Both the position numbers and the translations under genes were made by a program. From an uncultured beta proteobacterium (GTDB taxonomy: Bacteria > Pseudomonadota > Gammaproteobacteria > Burkholderiales > Rhodocyclaceae), in the NCBI GenBank assembly GCA_903917505.1, contig CAIXAY010000551.1, positions 1 to 12,538 of the forward strand: a stretch of DNA of 12,538 bases. Reading direction: 5' to 3'. The stretch's first letter is position 1; each line of letters starts with the position of its first letter. Of this stretch, positions 6,486 through 12,538 are shown in pieces. Below the pieces are notes generated by a model. It was not told where the DNA came from. It worked only from the letters and a program-made list of their open reading frames with translations, and did no database searches.

Positions 6486-8177
6486 ATGAGCGAAAAAGTC
6501 TGGCTCAACAGCTATCCGGCGGGAATGCCCGCCGAGATCGCCGCGACGCCATTTTCTTCGCTTGCCGACCTGGTCGAAGACACGATCAGCAAATTCGGGC
6601 CGATGCCGGCCTTCCATAACCTCGGGCATGCCATGAGCTTCGCCGAGCTCGGCCGCCTGTCGCGCGATTTCGCCGCTTACCTGCAAGGCCTTTCGGGCAT
6701 CACGCGCGGCGATCGCATCGCCATCATGCTGCCCAATCTGCTGCAATATCCGGTCGTGCTCTTCGGCATCCTGCGCGCCGGCCTGACGGTGGTCAACATC
6801 AACCCGCTGTACACGGCGCGCGAGCTCGTCACCCAGTTGAAGGACTCCGGCGCCAAGGCCATCGTCATCCTCGAGAATTTCGCCAACACGCTGCAGAAGG
6901 TTCTGCCGGACACCTCGCTCGAACACGTGATCAGCACGCAGATCGGCGACCTCTTGCCGGCGCCCAAGCGCCAGCTCATCAACTTCGTCGTCAAGCACGC
7001 CAGGAAGATGGTCCCGGCCTGGCGCATCGACGGCGCCCTGCCGCTGCGCCGCGCGCTCAGGCGCGGCGCCCGCAGCGAGCTCAGCCCGGTGCGCATCGCC
7101 CATGACGACATCGCCTTCCTGCAATACACCGGCGGCACGACGAGCAGCGCCAAGGGCGCCATCCTGACGCACCACAACATGCTGGCCAATCTCGAACAGA
7201 CCAATCTGTGGATTTCGGCGAGCTTCAAGCAGGGCAGCGAGATCGTCATCGCGCCGCTGCCGATGTACCACATCTTCTGCCTGACTTCGACGCTAGCCTT
7301 CATGAAGTGGGGCAGCCTGACCGTGCTGATCACCAATCCGCGCGACATGCCGGCCTTCATCAAGGAACTGCGGCGCTGGAAATTCAGCGTCATGACCGGC
7401 GTCAATACGCTGTTCAACTCGCTGATGAACACGCCCGGTTTCGACAAGCTCGATTTTTCCGCGCTGAAAGTCGTCGTCGGCGGCGGCGCGTCGGTGCAGA
7501 AACCGGTCGCCGAGCGCTGGCAGAAACACACGGGCTCATTCCTCACCGAGGCCTACGGGCTGACCGAAACCTCCCCCGGCGTCTGCTGCACGCCGCTCGG
7601 CACGCCGTGGAACGGCACCATCGGCCTGCCGGTCTCATCGACCGAAGTGTCGATCCGCGACGACGCCTTCAATGAATTGCCGCTGTGGACCGGCGTCGGC
7701 GACATCGAAAAATGCACCGGTGAAATCTGCGTGCGCGGTCCGCAGGTGATGCGCGGCTACTGGAACAACGACGAGGAAACGCAGCGCGCCTTTCAGGACG
7801 GCTGGCTGAAGACCGGCGACATCGGCCACATGGACGACAAGGGCTATGTCACCATCACCGATCGCAAGAAGGACATGATCCTGGTGTCGGGTTTCAACGT
7901 CTATCCCAACGAGATCGAAAGCGTGCTGATGATGCATCCGGGCGTTGCCGAATGCGCGGTGATCGGCGTTCCCGACGAAAGGTCGGGCGAGGCGGTCAAG
8001 CTGATCATCGTGCGCAAGGACCCGGCGCTGGTCAAGGAAGACATCATCAGCTATTGCCGCGCGCAGTTCACCGGCTACAAGCGGCCGCAGCACATCGACT
8101 TCCGCGAGGCCCTGCCGAAAACGCCGATCGGCAAGATCCTGCGCCGGGCGCTGCGCGACGAAGACAAAAAGCAGTAG
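6486..8177 (+). CDS. fadD: Long-chain fatty-acid--CoA ligase, FadD-type
   Basis: This enzyme activates fatty acids with ATP and CoA through an acyl-AMP intermediate, for beta-oxidation or lipid synthesis. It probably works at the inner face of the membrane. The 563 residues equal the usual FadD length (about 560). The AMP-binding domain has the phosphate loop YTGGTTSSAKGAILTH (214-229), APLPMYHIFCLT (256-267) and YGLTETSP (357-364). The fatty-acyl-CoA synthetase signature spans DGWLKTGDIG (438-447) through DRKKDMILVSGFNVYPNEIE (459-478) and is almost identical to E. coli FadD. PKTPIGKILRRALR (544-557) holds the catalytic Lys550. Position 220 is Ser where FadD usually has Gly. The gene stands alone, convergent with the amidohydrolase and without beta-oxidation neighbours. 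Chain-length preference and physiological role are inferred from family only. Confidence 0.93.
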   Translation: MSEKVWLNSYPAGMPAEIAATPFSSLADLVEDTISKFGPMPAFHNLGHAMSFAELGRLSRDFAAYLQGLSGITRGDRIAIMLPNLLQYPVVLFGILRAGLTVVNINPLYTARELVTQLKDSGAKAIVILENFANTLQKVLPDTSLEHVISTQIGDLLPAPKRQLINFVVKHARKMVPAWRIDGALPLRRALRRGARSELSPVRIAHDDIAFLQYTGGTTSSAKGAILTHHNMLANLEQTNLWISASFKQGSEIVIAPLPMYHIFCLTSTLAFMKWGSLTVLITNPRDMPAFIKELRRWKFSVMTGVNTLFNSLMNTPGFDKLDFSALKVVVGGGASVQKPVAERWQKHTGSFLTEAYGLTETSPGVCCTPLGTPWNGTIGLPVSSTEVSIRDDAFNELPLWTGVGDIEKCTGEICVRGPQVMRGYWNNDEETQRAFQDGWLKTGDIGHMDDKGYVTITDRKKDMILVSGFNVYPNEIESVLMMHPGVAECAVIGVPDERSGEAVKLIIVRKDPALVKEDIISYCRAQFTGYKRPQHIDFREALPKTPIGKILRRALRDEDKKQ

Positions 8178-8330
8178 ATCGTCAATCGGCTATTCGTATG
8201 GCCGTTGATCGCCGAAATCGATGCGTTATCGCAGCGCGCCGATTGCAGCAGCTCGCTCACATGAGGAAAGGCGAACCTGGACCCGAACCGGTCGGTCGGA
8301 TAGCTGCAAAGCGGGAATAAATGCCATTGG

Positions 8331-9428
8331 CTATCGCCGCTGCGGCTCGATCGCAAACAGGCGCTTTGCATTACCCCGGGCGATGGCCTCGGCTGCAGCG
8401 GGCTTCAGACCGCCGAGCGCATTCCTTAGCAAGAAGACGGTCCGCCGATAGTTGCGTTCGTTATCCGGATTGTTATCCTGCCCGAATTTGACGTCAGTGC
8501 CGACCATGAACCGATCCGGCATTTCCTCGAACAGCGCAGCCCAGTCTTCGTAGAACTCACCCTCGAAGGCCACCGGTTCGAGATGGGTCCAGTTGCCCGA
8601 ATTGTTGCGGACCATCTTGATCGTCATGTACACCTTTGGATACATCTGCAAAAGTCGTCGGACGTTGCCGGGATTGGTCATCGCCGTATGAGAAATGATG
8701 ACCTTGAGATCAGGGTAACGATCGAACCAGAGCGCCAGGGCGCCGAACGCCACGTCGAAATGGGGCGTTCCGTCCGGCTCCTTGGGCTCGGCGTGGAGTT
8801 GGAGCCAGGCACCTCTTTTCGCGACCAATTCGACCACGGCAAGTGTCGTCGCCGCGTCGGGCTTCAGGCGAATTATATTTTGATGGCCGAGTTTGTTGAA
8901 ATGCAGCAGCCCGAATTCTCCCAAGCCTGCGCAGACCCCGTTGGCGAGGTCCTTGTCGAGGTGTTTCAGGCGTTCGTCGAACGAAGACTTGAGATAAAAG
9001 CCATGTTGCGCTTCATCAAGCCAGTTCGAAAGATAATCGCCACCGCAGAAAACCTTGATGCTGTCCGGCGCGCGATTTGCCAAAGCAATCTTGCGCTCAG
9101 TGCCTTCGCCGTTTCTTGCCCCCATGATTCCCTCGTTGGGCACCGGCATGAACACCGCAAAATCGATGGTGGCGGCATGGAGTTGATCGACGATGTCGCC
9201 AATGTCGTAAGTCGGCGTGACATGCGCGAGCATATCGACGATTGGCCCGCGGTACGGCTTGTCCGCATGTCTCGTCGCCCGAGTCAAGGACGACTGTGCG
9301 GCGTCGACTTCAAAACCGGGGGACAAATTTTCATCCGCCGAGGCGGTCGCGAAGCTCCCCCCTGTCGCGAGGGCAATAGCCGCGACCCTCGCGCCCGCGC
9401 GAAGCGCTCGAGCAATAGGTCTCATCAT
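8331..9428 (-). CDS. Exported amidohydrolase-superfamily protein (Amidohydro_2-like)
   Basis: This 365-residue protein probably acts in the periplasm. Residues 1-31 are a signal peptide (Arg-rich start, hydrophobic core AAIALATGG, cleavage near ATASA/DEN). The mature part looks like a TIM-barrel metal hydrolase of the ACMSD/Amidohydro_2 type. GPIVDMLAHVTP (61-72) is strand 1, GLGEFGLLHF (168-177) holds Glu171, WLQLHAEP (208-215) His212, VIISHTAMT (243-251) His247, and RFMVGTDVKFGQ (306-317) Asp312. The strand-1 motif is normally HxH; here it is Leu67-Ala-His69, so one metal ligand is missing. The reaction and substrate are unknown: hydrolase, decarboxylase, or an inactive binding protein. The start at 9428 is set by AAAGGAAA five bases upstream; the frame stays open 110 codons further, without domain-like sequence. 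It is convergent with the ligase and divergent from the PAAT importer. Confidence 0.85.
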   Translation of the reverse strand: MMRPIARALRAGARVAAIALATGGSFATASADENLSPGFEVDAAQSSLTRATRHADKPYRGPIVDMLAHVTPTYDIGDIVDQLHAATIDFAVFMPVPNEGIMGARNGEGTERKIALANRAPDSIKVFCGGDYLSNWLDEAQHGFYLKSSFDERLKHLDKDLANGVCAGLGEFGLLHFNKLGHQNIIRLKPDAATTLAVVELVAKRGAWLQLHAEPKEPDGTPHFDVAFGALALWFDRYPDLKVIISHTAMTNPGNVRRLLQMYPKVYMTIKMVRNNSGNWTHLEPVAFEGEFYEDWAALFEEMPDRFMVGTDVKFGQDNNPDNERNYRRTVFLLRNALGGLKPAAAEAIARGNAKRLFAIEPQRR

Positions 9429-9431
9429 CGA

Positions 9432-9439
9432 TTTCCTTT
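9432..9439 (-). promoter_or_regulatory. Ribosome binding site setting the amidohydrolase start
   Basis: Read on the minus strand this is AAAGGAAA, with AGGA five bases before the ATG at 9428. It precedes the signal peptide directly and argues against the longer reading that begins near 9758. Confidence 0.65.
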
Positions 9440-9684
9440 CTCGTGTCTCAAGGACGATGCTTTCACTCCTTTTTTCCCATAGCATTTGCGTTGGGCATCG
9501 CCATATTTCCCAATGCGCGCGGCCAGATGACAAATAGGAACAGGCTGCGACGGGATGCCTGGCTGCTGTTGCGCCTGTGTCGAAGTTTTCCGGCCCATGC
9601 CGCCGCTTTAGATTGTCGCGCGAAATGCCTCGGAAAAGTCGAGAAACGCATGCCAGGAGCAAAGGTCTTGATTGGGGTTCCGTT

Positions 9685-9696
9685 CTTGCCGGCAAG
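9685..9696. promoter_or_regulatory. 12-base perfect palindrome, candidate protein-binding site
   Basis: CTTGCCGGCAAG is its own reverse complement and lies mid-way in the long divergent region. A dimeric regulator could bind it to control either gene. A single copy in GC-rich DNA may also be chance, so this is only a candidate. Confidence 0.2.
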
Positions 9697-9783
9697 CAGG
9701 CGCTGAGGATTGCCGAACGCGCCTTGGCACGAATCCACTGGCCGCCCACCCTCAACACGAGACGCGTAATGCCGGCGAATTCT

Positions 9784-9813
9784 TTGGCAATAATCCGCCA
9801 TCCGTTCTACCAT
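9784..9813 (+). promoter_or_regulatory. Possible sigma-70 promoter for the PAAT importer
   Basis: TTGGCA (9784-9789, five of six to TTGACA) and TACCAT (9808-9813, four of six to TATAAT) are separated by 18 bases. This would give a leader of roughly 110 bases containing two hairpins before the binding-protein gene. The match is modest and found by eye. Confidence 0.25.
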
Positions 9814-9893
9814 ATCGATTCAAAAGAGACATGACAGGCTGGGGCAAGCCTAAGGCGGTTTGCCGGGGACGCATATTCTTTGACGGACGAACC

Positions 9894-9910
9894 GCACCGG
9901 CAAACGGTGC
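9894..9910 (+). other. Leader hairpin just before the binding-protein ribosome site
   Basis: GCACCG (9894-9899) and CGGTGC (9905-9910) are perfect six-base arms around the loop GCAAA. The stem ends six bases before the Shine-Dalgarno GAGGAG. In RNA it could protect the 5' end or affect ribosome access; it is not followed by T residues, so it is not a terminator. Confidence 0.4.
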
Positions 9911-9916
9911 ATTGAC

Positions 9917-9922
9917 GAGGAG
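9917..9922 (+). promoter_or_regulatory. Ribosome binding site for a TTG-started binding protein
   Basis: GAGGAG lies six bases before TTG at 9929. No ATG or GTG is suitably placed, and the TTG begins a complete signal peptide, so this site supports TTG as the real start. Confidence 0.7.
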
Positions 9923-9928
9923 AAAATC

Positions 9929-10774
9929 TTGAAGCAACCCGCTATTTTTCGAGGCAAGGTATTGGGGCTGGCCGCCGGCCTGCTGTTCGCGGCCAGCATC
10001 GGCCAGGCCTGGGCGCAAACCGTACCGGCGCCCGGGACCAGCGCGCGCATCGACGCCATCAAGAAGGCCGGCGTATTGCGCGCCGGCGTGCTGTCCAATC
10101 CGCCCTGGCTGATCGAGAACACTTCCGGTTCGGGCGACGCCTGGGCCGGGCCGGCGTGGATCCTGGCCAATGAATACGCGCGCCAGCTGGGGGTCAAGCT
10201 GCAGGCCGTGCCGGTCTCGCACGAGACCAAGGTGCCGGTGCTCGCCTCCAACCAGGTCGACATGACCATCTCGCCGCTGTCGGTCACGCCCGAGCGCCTG
10301 AAGGTCGTCGATTTCGTGACCTACTCGGCGACGGCCTTGTGCGTCTTCGGCCGCGCCGACAATCCGAAGGTCGCCAACGCCAAGTCGATCGACGAATTCA
10401 ACAGCCCCGACGTGACGGTCGCTTACTTCACCGGCGGCGGCGAGGAGAACTGGGTCAAGAAACGCTTCCCCAACGCCAAGCTGCGCGGCGTTTCGACGGC
10501 GGGCACCGCGGCGCCGGTCGAGGAAATCATGGCCAAGCGCGCCGACGTCACGCCGATCAACCGCGTGCCGTGGGTAGCGCTCAACCGCAAGGTCAAGGGC
10601 CTGCACGCGCTGCCGACCGAAAACAACTGCCAGGGCAGCACCGAAATGGCGACGCCCGTCGGCCTCGCGATCGACAAGAATCAGCCGGAATATTTCAACT
10701 GGCTGAAGGCGGTTAACGAGACCCTCAAACCGAAGCTGCAGGCCGAAGAGACGCGCATCATCGACACGATGTAA
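9929..10774 (+). CDS. Amino-acid-type ABC transporter substrate-binding protein (SBP_bac_3)
   Basis: This 281-residue periplasmic receptor belongs to the polar-amino-acid uptake (PAAT) importer encoded downstream. The signal peptide is residues 1-30 (MKQPAIFRGKVLGLAAGLLF, then ...GQAWAQ, cleavage after AWAQ or nearby). The mature protein starts the usual way with IDAIKKAGVLRAGV (41-54). VDMTISPLSVTPERLKVVDF (110-129) is the classic 'D..is..siTpeR...vdFs' motif, and Arg123 should bind a carboxylate. In RADVTPINRVPW (204-215), the family has an Asp five residues after 'rvD' that binds the amine; here that position is Asn211. The ligand may therefore not be an ordinary alpha-amino acid, though an atypical site is possible. 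It starts with TTG, supported by GAGGAG. Length is normal. The ligand is unknown. Confidence 0.9.
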   Translation: MKQPAIFRGKVLGLAAGLLFAASIGQAWAQTVPAPGTSARIDAIKKAGVLRAGVLSNPPWLIENTSGSGDAWAGPAWILANEYARQLGVKLQAVPVSHETKVPVLASNQVDMTISPLSVTPERLKVVDFVTYSATALCVFGRADNPKVANAKSIDEFNSPDVTVAYFTGGGEENWVKKRFPNAKLRGVSTAGTAAPVEEIMAKRADVTPINRVPWVALNRKVKGLHALPTENNCQGSTEMATPVGLAIDKNQPEYFNWLKAVNETLKPKLQAEETRIIDTM

Positions 10775-10788
10775 TGCGTGCGCGGGAA

Positions 10789-10816
10789 GCGCGGCCGCAA
10801 GTTTTAACGGTCGCGC
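10789..10816 (+). other. Intercistronic stem-loop between binding protein and permease
   Basis: GCGCGGCCG (10789-10797) pairs with CGGTCGCGC (10808-10816): nine pairs including one G-U, with a 10-base loop. It begins 15 bases past the binding-protein stop and ends about 30 bases before the first permease. Such hairpins are known in ABC operons, for example between malE and malF, where they stabilise the upstream message so that the binding protein is made in excess. There is no T run after it, so stabilisation or partial attenuation is more likely than full termination. Confidence 0.55.
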
Positions 10817-10846
10817 CTCCCCGGCAGGCAAGCTGAGGCAGTCAAA

Positions 10847-11512
10847 ATGGAATTGGATTTCTCCCCATTGCTGGACAGTTGGGGCTATCTGCTGGGCGGC
10901 CTCGGCATCACCATCCTGCTCTCGGTGCTGACCGTGCTGTGCAGCATCGTCCTCGGCCTGGCGATGAGTCTGGCCCGCATCTACGGGCCGGCGTGGCTGC
11001 GCATCCCGATTGTTTTCTACATCGACACGCAGCGCGCGATTCCGGTGTTCGTGGTTCTCGTCTGGATTTATTTCGCCGTGCCCATCCTCACCGGCTGGAA
11101 CTTCCATCCGTTCTGGGCGGCGCTCGTGGCGCTGACCTTGAACGCTTCCGCCTACGCGGCGGAAATCGTGCGCGCCGGCCTCGAATCGATCCGGCCCGGC
11201 CAGGTGCGCGCCGGCCTCGCGCTCGGCATGTCGCGGGCGCAGATCGTGCGCCATGTGCTGCTGCCGCAGGCGCTCGTGCGCATGCTGCCGTCCTTCGGCT
11301 CGCTGCTCACGCACACCATCAAGGATACGGCGATCGCCGCCGTCATCGCCGTGCCGGAACTGATGAAGCGCGCCGAGACCGTCGTCGGCCAGAGCTACCG
11401 GCCGATCGAGGTATTCACCACGATCATGTTCGTCTATTTCATCGTTCTGTATCCGGGTTCGCGGCTGATCGAGCGTCTTTATCAGCGCGTCGCCCACCTC
11501 GGCAGATCCTAG
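10847..11512 (+). CDS. Amino-acid-type ABC transporter permease (HisM/GlnP family), first
   Basis: This 221-residue inner-membrane subunit is one half of the channel of the PAAT importer. Hydrophobic segments appear at about 12-42, 54-80, 88-105, 150-172 and 188-206. YIDTQRAIPVFVVLVWIYFA (58-77) is the family's 'E..RsiPll' helix, with Asp-Thr-Gln before the Arg. RAGLALGMSRAQIVRHVLLP (121-140), followed by QALVRMLPSF, is the EAA loop that docks to the ATPase. AYAAEIVRAGLESIRPGQ (102-119) is also typical. Length fits the family (about 220). GAGG (10835-10838) lies eight bases before ATG. The next permease begins 12 bases after its stop, and the two presumably form a heterodimer. Confidence 0.93.
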   Translation: MELDFSPLLDSWGYLLGGLGITILLSVLTVLCSIVLGLAMSLARIYGPAWLRIPIVFYIDTQRAIPVFVVLVWIYFAVPILTGWNFHPFWAALVALTLNASAYAAEIVRAGLESIRPGQVRAGLALGMSRAQIVRHVLLPQALVRMLPSFGSLLTHTIKDTAIAAVIAVPELMKRAETVVGQSYRPIEVFTTIMFVYFIVLYPGSRLIERLYQRVAHLGRS

Positions 11513-11524
11513 GGAAAACAGCAG

Positions 11525-12184
11525 ATGAACCTCGACTGGAGCATCGTCTGGGAAAGCCGCTATGCGCTGGCGGAAGGCGCCGAACTGACCGTCATGCTGA
11601 CGGTGATCACGATGCTCATCGCCGTCCCGGCGGGCATCGTACTGGCCGTCATGCGGCTGTCGAAATCGCGCTTCCTGTCGACGCCCGCCATGTGCTTCGT
11701 CGAGTTCTTCCGCAACCTGCCGCTGCTGCTCGTGGTGTATTGGGCGTTTTACGTGATGCCGGTGTTCATGGGCATCGAGTTCTCCGCTTTCACGACCGGG
11801 CTTGTCGCCTTGTGCCTGAACGTCTCCGCGTACAACTCCGAGACTTTTCGCGCCGGCATCAATTCGATCCGCAAAGGCCAGATGGAAGCCGCCATCGCGC
11901 TCGGCATGAGCCGCGCCGAGGCGATGCGCAAGATCGTCATTCCGCAAGCCTGGCGGCGCGTGCTGCCGGTGCTCGCCAGCACCTGGGTGTCGCTGTTCAA
12001 GGATACCTCGCTGGTGTCGGTGATCGCCGTCGGCGAACTCGCGCACGTCGCCATGCAGATTCGCTCCCAGACTTTCCGCGTGCTGGAAATGCTGACCGCG
12101 ATGGCGGTGATTTACTGGCTGATGGGCTATCCGCAGGCGAAATTCGTCGACTGGATCCGCAAAAAATACGAGGTCAAAGAATGA
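11525..12184 (+). CDS. Amino-acid-type ABC transporter permease (HisM/GlnP family), second
   Basis: This 219-residue inner-membrane subunit is the partner half of the channel. Hydrophobic segments lie at about 20-43, 65-82, 90-104, 150-172 and 186-202. VEFFRNLPLLLVVYWAFYVM (59-78) is the canonical 'E.fRnlPllvql.' helix. AYNSETFRAGINSIRKGQME (102-121), EAAIALGMSRAEAMRKIVIP (121-140) and the following QAWRRVLPVL give a textbook EAA loop. FKDTSLVSVIAVGEL (158-172) is also conserved. It keeps the family motifs better than the first permease. AGGGAA (11511-11516) lies eight bases before ATG and overlaps the first permease's stop. Its own stop overlaps the ATPase start in ATGA, so translation of the two is coupled. 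Confidence 0.94.
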   Translation: MNLDWSIVWESRYALAEGAELTVMLTVITMLIAVPAGIVLAVMRLSKSRFLSTPAMCFVEFFRNLPLLLVVYWAFYVMPVFMGIEFSAFTTGLVALCLNVSAYNSETFRAGINSIRKGQMEAAIALGMSRAEAMRKIVIPQAWRRVLPVLASTWVSLFKDTSLVSVIAVGELAHVAMQIRSQTFRVLEMLTAMAVIYWLMGYPQAKFVDWIRKKYEVKE

Positions 12185-12538
12185 GTGTTAACGATCCGAT
12201 GGCCCGCCGTGGCGCCGACCTGCCGCCGGTCGTCGTCTATGAAGAGGTGCGCAAGCTGTTCGGCGATTTCGTCGCCCTCGACGGCGTGTCGGTGCAGGTT
12301 AACCAGGGCGAGGTGATGTGCCTGATCGGACCCTCGGGTTCGGGGAAATCGACGCTGCTGCGCTGTACCAACGCGCTCGAGGTGGTGAGTTCGGGGCGGG
12401 TGATTTTCGAGGGCAAACCGCTGCCGTCGAACGAGACCGAGGCGCGCAAGATACGCCAGCGCATGGGCATGGTGTTCCAGAATTTCGAGCTGTTTCCGCA
12501 CAAGACGACGCTCGACAACGTGGCGATCGGGCCGATCA
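12181..12538 (+). CDS. Amino-acid-type ABC transporter ATP-binding protein, 5' part only
   Basis: The first 119 codons of the importer's ATPase are present before the window ends. About 16 extra residues (MSVNDPMARRGADLPP) precede the domain, which opens VVVYEEVRKLFGDFVALDGV (17-36). Walker A is GPSGSGKST (50-58), followed by LLRCTNALE, and the Q-loop is GMVFQNFELFPHKTTLDNV (96-114) with Gln100. These are hallmarks of GlnQ/HisP-type ATPases, which hydrolyse ATP on the cytoplasmic face. The signature motif, Walker B and H-loop lie beyond the edge; a full protein would be about 245-265 residues. An in-frame ATG at codon 7 is an alternative start, but the ATGA overlap with the permease stop favours 12181. 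Confidence 0.93.
   Translation, partial: MSVNDPMARRGADLPPVVVYEEVRKLFGDFVALDGVSVQVNQGEVMCLIGPSGSGKSTLLRCTNALEVVSSGRVIFEGKPLPSNETEARKIRQRMGMVFQNFELFPHKTTLDNVAIGPI

Larger units (their letters stand above)
9429..9928. other. 500-base non-coding divergent region
   Basis: This region separates the minus-strand amidohydrolase from the plus-strand importer. Several short open frames exist on both strands, but none has protein-like composition, a good ribosome site or a recognisable domain. The sampled part 9781-9840 has 26 of 60 G/C, far below the neighbouring transporter genes. It contains a 12-base palindrome (9685-9696), a possible promoter (9784-9813), an imperfect hairpin GGCAAGCC/GGC..TTGCC (9843-9864) and a clean hairpin just before the importer. 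The size suggests either a complex regulatory region or decayed DNA; nothing recognisable as a former gene was found. Confidence 0.6.

Noticed and set aside
3112..6619. Long plus-strand open frames (3112-4692 and 4502-6619) opposite tilS, accA and the glycosylase
   Set aside because: They lie antisense to three recognisable conserved proteins, show Arg/Gly/Ala/Gln-rich sequence and have no known motif.
8183..8209. Hairpin TCAA(T)CGGC / GCCGTTGA between the convergent ligase and amidohydrolase genes
   Set aside because: It has a bulged short stem, a 10-base loop and no T run on either strand; too weak to call a terminator.
9510..9530. Sigma-54-like TGGC...TTGG on the minus strand upstream of the amidohydrolase
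   Set aside because: The spacing is off by one base and the -12 element lacks the required GC.
9429..9758. 110-codon upstream in-frame extension of the amidohydrolase
   Set aside because: A good ribosome site and a complete signal peptide begin at 9428; the extension has no recognisable domain and would bury the signal peptide inside the protein.
9752..12046. 764-codon open frame on the minus strand opposite the PAAT importer
   Set aside because: It is antisense to four well-supported genes, rich in Arg/Asp/His/Gln, without domain-like hydrophobic patterning; a typical artefact of GC-rich codon bias.
1..12538. CRISPR arrays, tRNA or rRNA genes, insertion sequences, phage or toxin-antitoxin genes
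   Set aside because: None was seen on either strand when reading through; no spaced direct repeats, transposase motifs or cloverleaf sequences.

Overview
The window reads as chromosomal DNA of a Gram-negative betaproteobacterium. The block alkA-like glycosylase, accA, tilS on one strand, the proteobacterial FadD-type acyl-CoA ligase, the periplasmic binding proteins with signal peptides and the generally GC-rich sequence all fit. From memory, a cysS - alkA-like - accA - tilS - lysC order occurs in Rhodocyclales and relatives. That makes this group a reasonable guess, but no genus can be named. There is no rRNA, tRNA, CRISPR array, insertion sequence or phage gene.

Layout. (1) Bases 1-3019, plus strand: the right part of a sugar-type (RbsABC-like) ABC import cluster. 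It holds the 3' end of the ATPase, a permease, a periplasmic binding protein and an FCD-type GntR regulator. (2) Bases 3020-3366: non-coding junction with a hairpin after the regulator. (3) Bases 3367-6382, minus strand: a very GC-rich housekeeping block transcribed alkA-like glycosylase -> accA -> tilS, with accA and tilS overlapping. (4) Bases 6486-8177, plus strand: a long-chain acyl-CoA ligase, divergent from the glycosylase. (5) Bases 8331-9428, minus strand: an exported amidohydrolase-superfamily protein, followed by a 500-base non-coding divergent region. (6) Bases 9929-12538, plus strand: a polar-amino-acid-type (PAAT) ABC importer in the order binding protein, permease, permease, ATPase; the ATPase is cut by the window end.

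How the genes work together. The first cluster should import a sugar, polyol or sugar acid and respond to it through the GntR regulator. No catabolic enzyme lies in view, so the substrate stays open. The middle block covers DNA alkylation repair, malonyl-CoA synthesis (AccA), decoding of AUA codons (TilS) and fatty-acid activation (FadD). At the right, a periplasmic hydrolase sits back to back with an importer, which could mean extracytoplasmic cleavage coupled to uptake. That link is inference from position only.

No plainly new system is present. The most notable points are: an exported amidohydrolase lacking the first His of the usual HxH metal motif; an amino-acid-type binding protein with Asn where the amine-binding Asp is expected; a strong hairpin between that binding protein and its permease; an inverted repeat before the GntR gene; and sharp base-composition changes suggesting that both transporter/hydrolase areas are accessory DNA around a core block.
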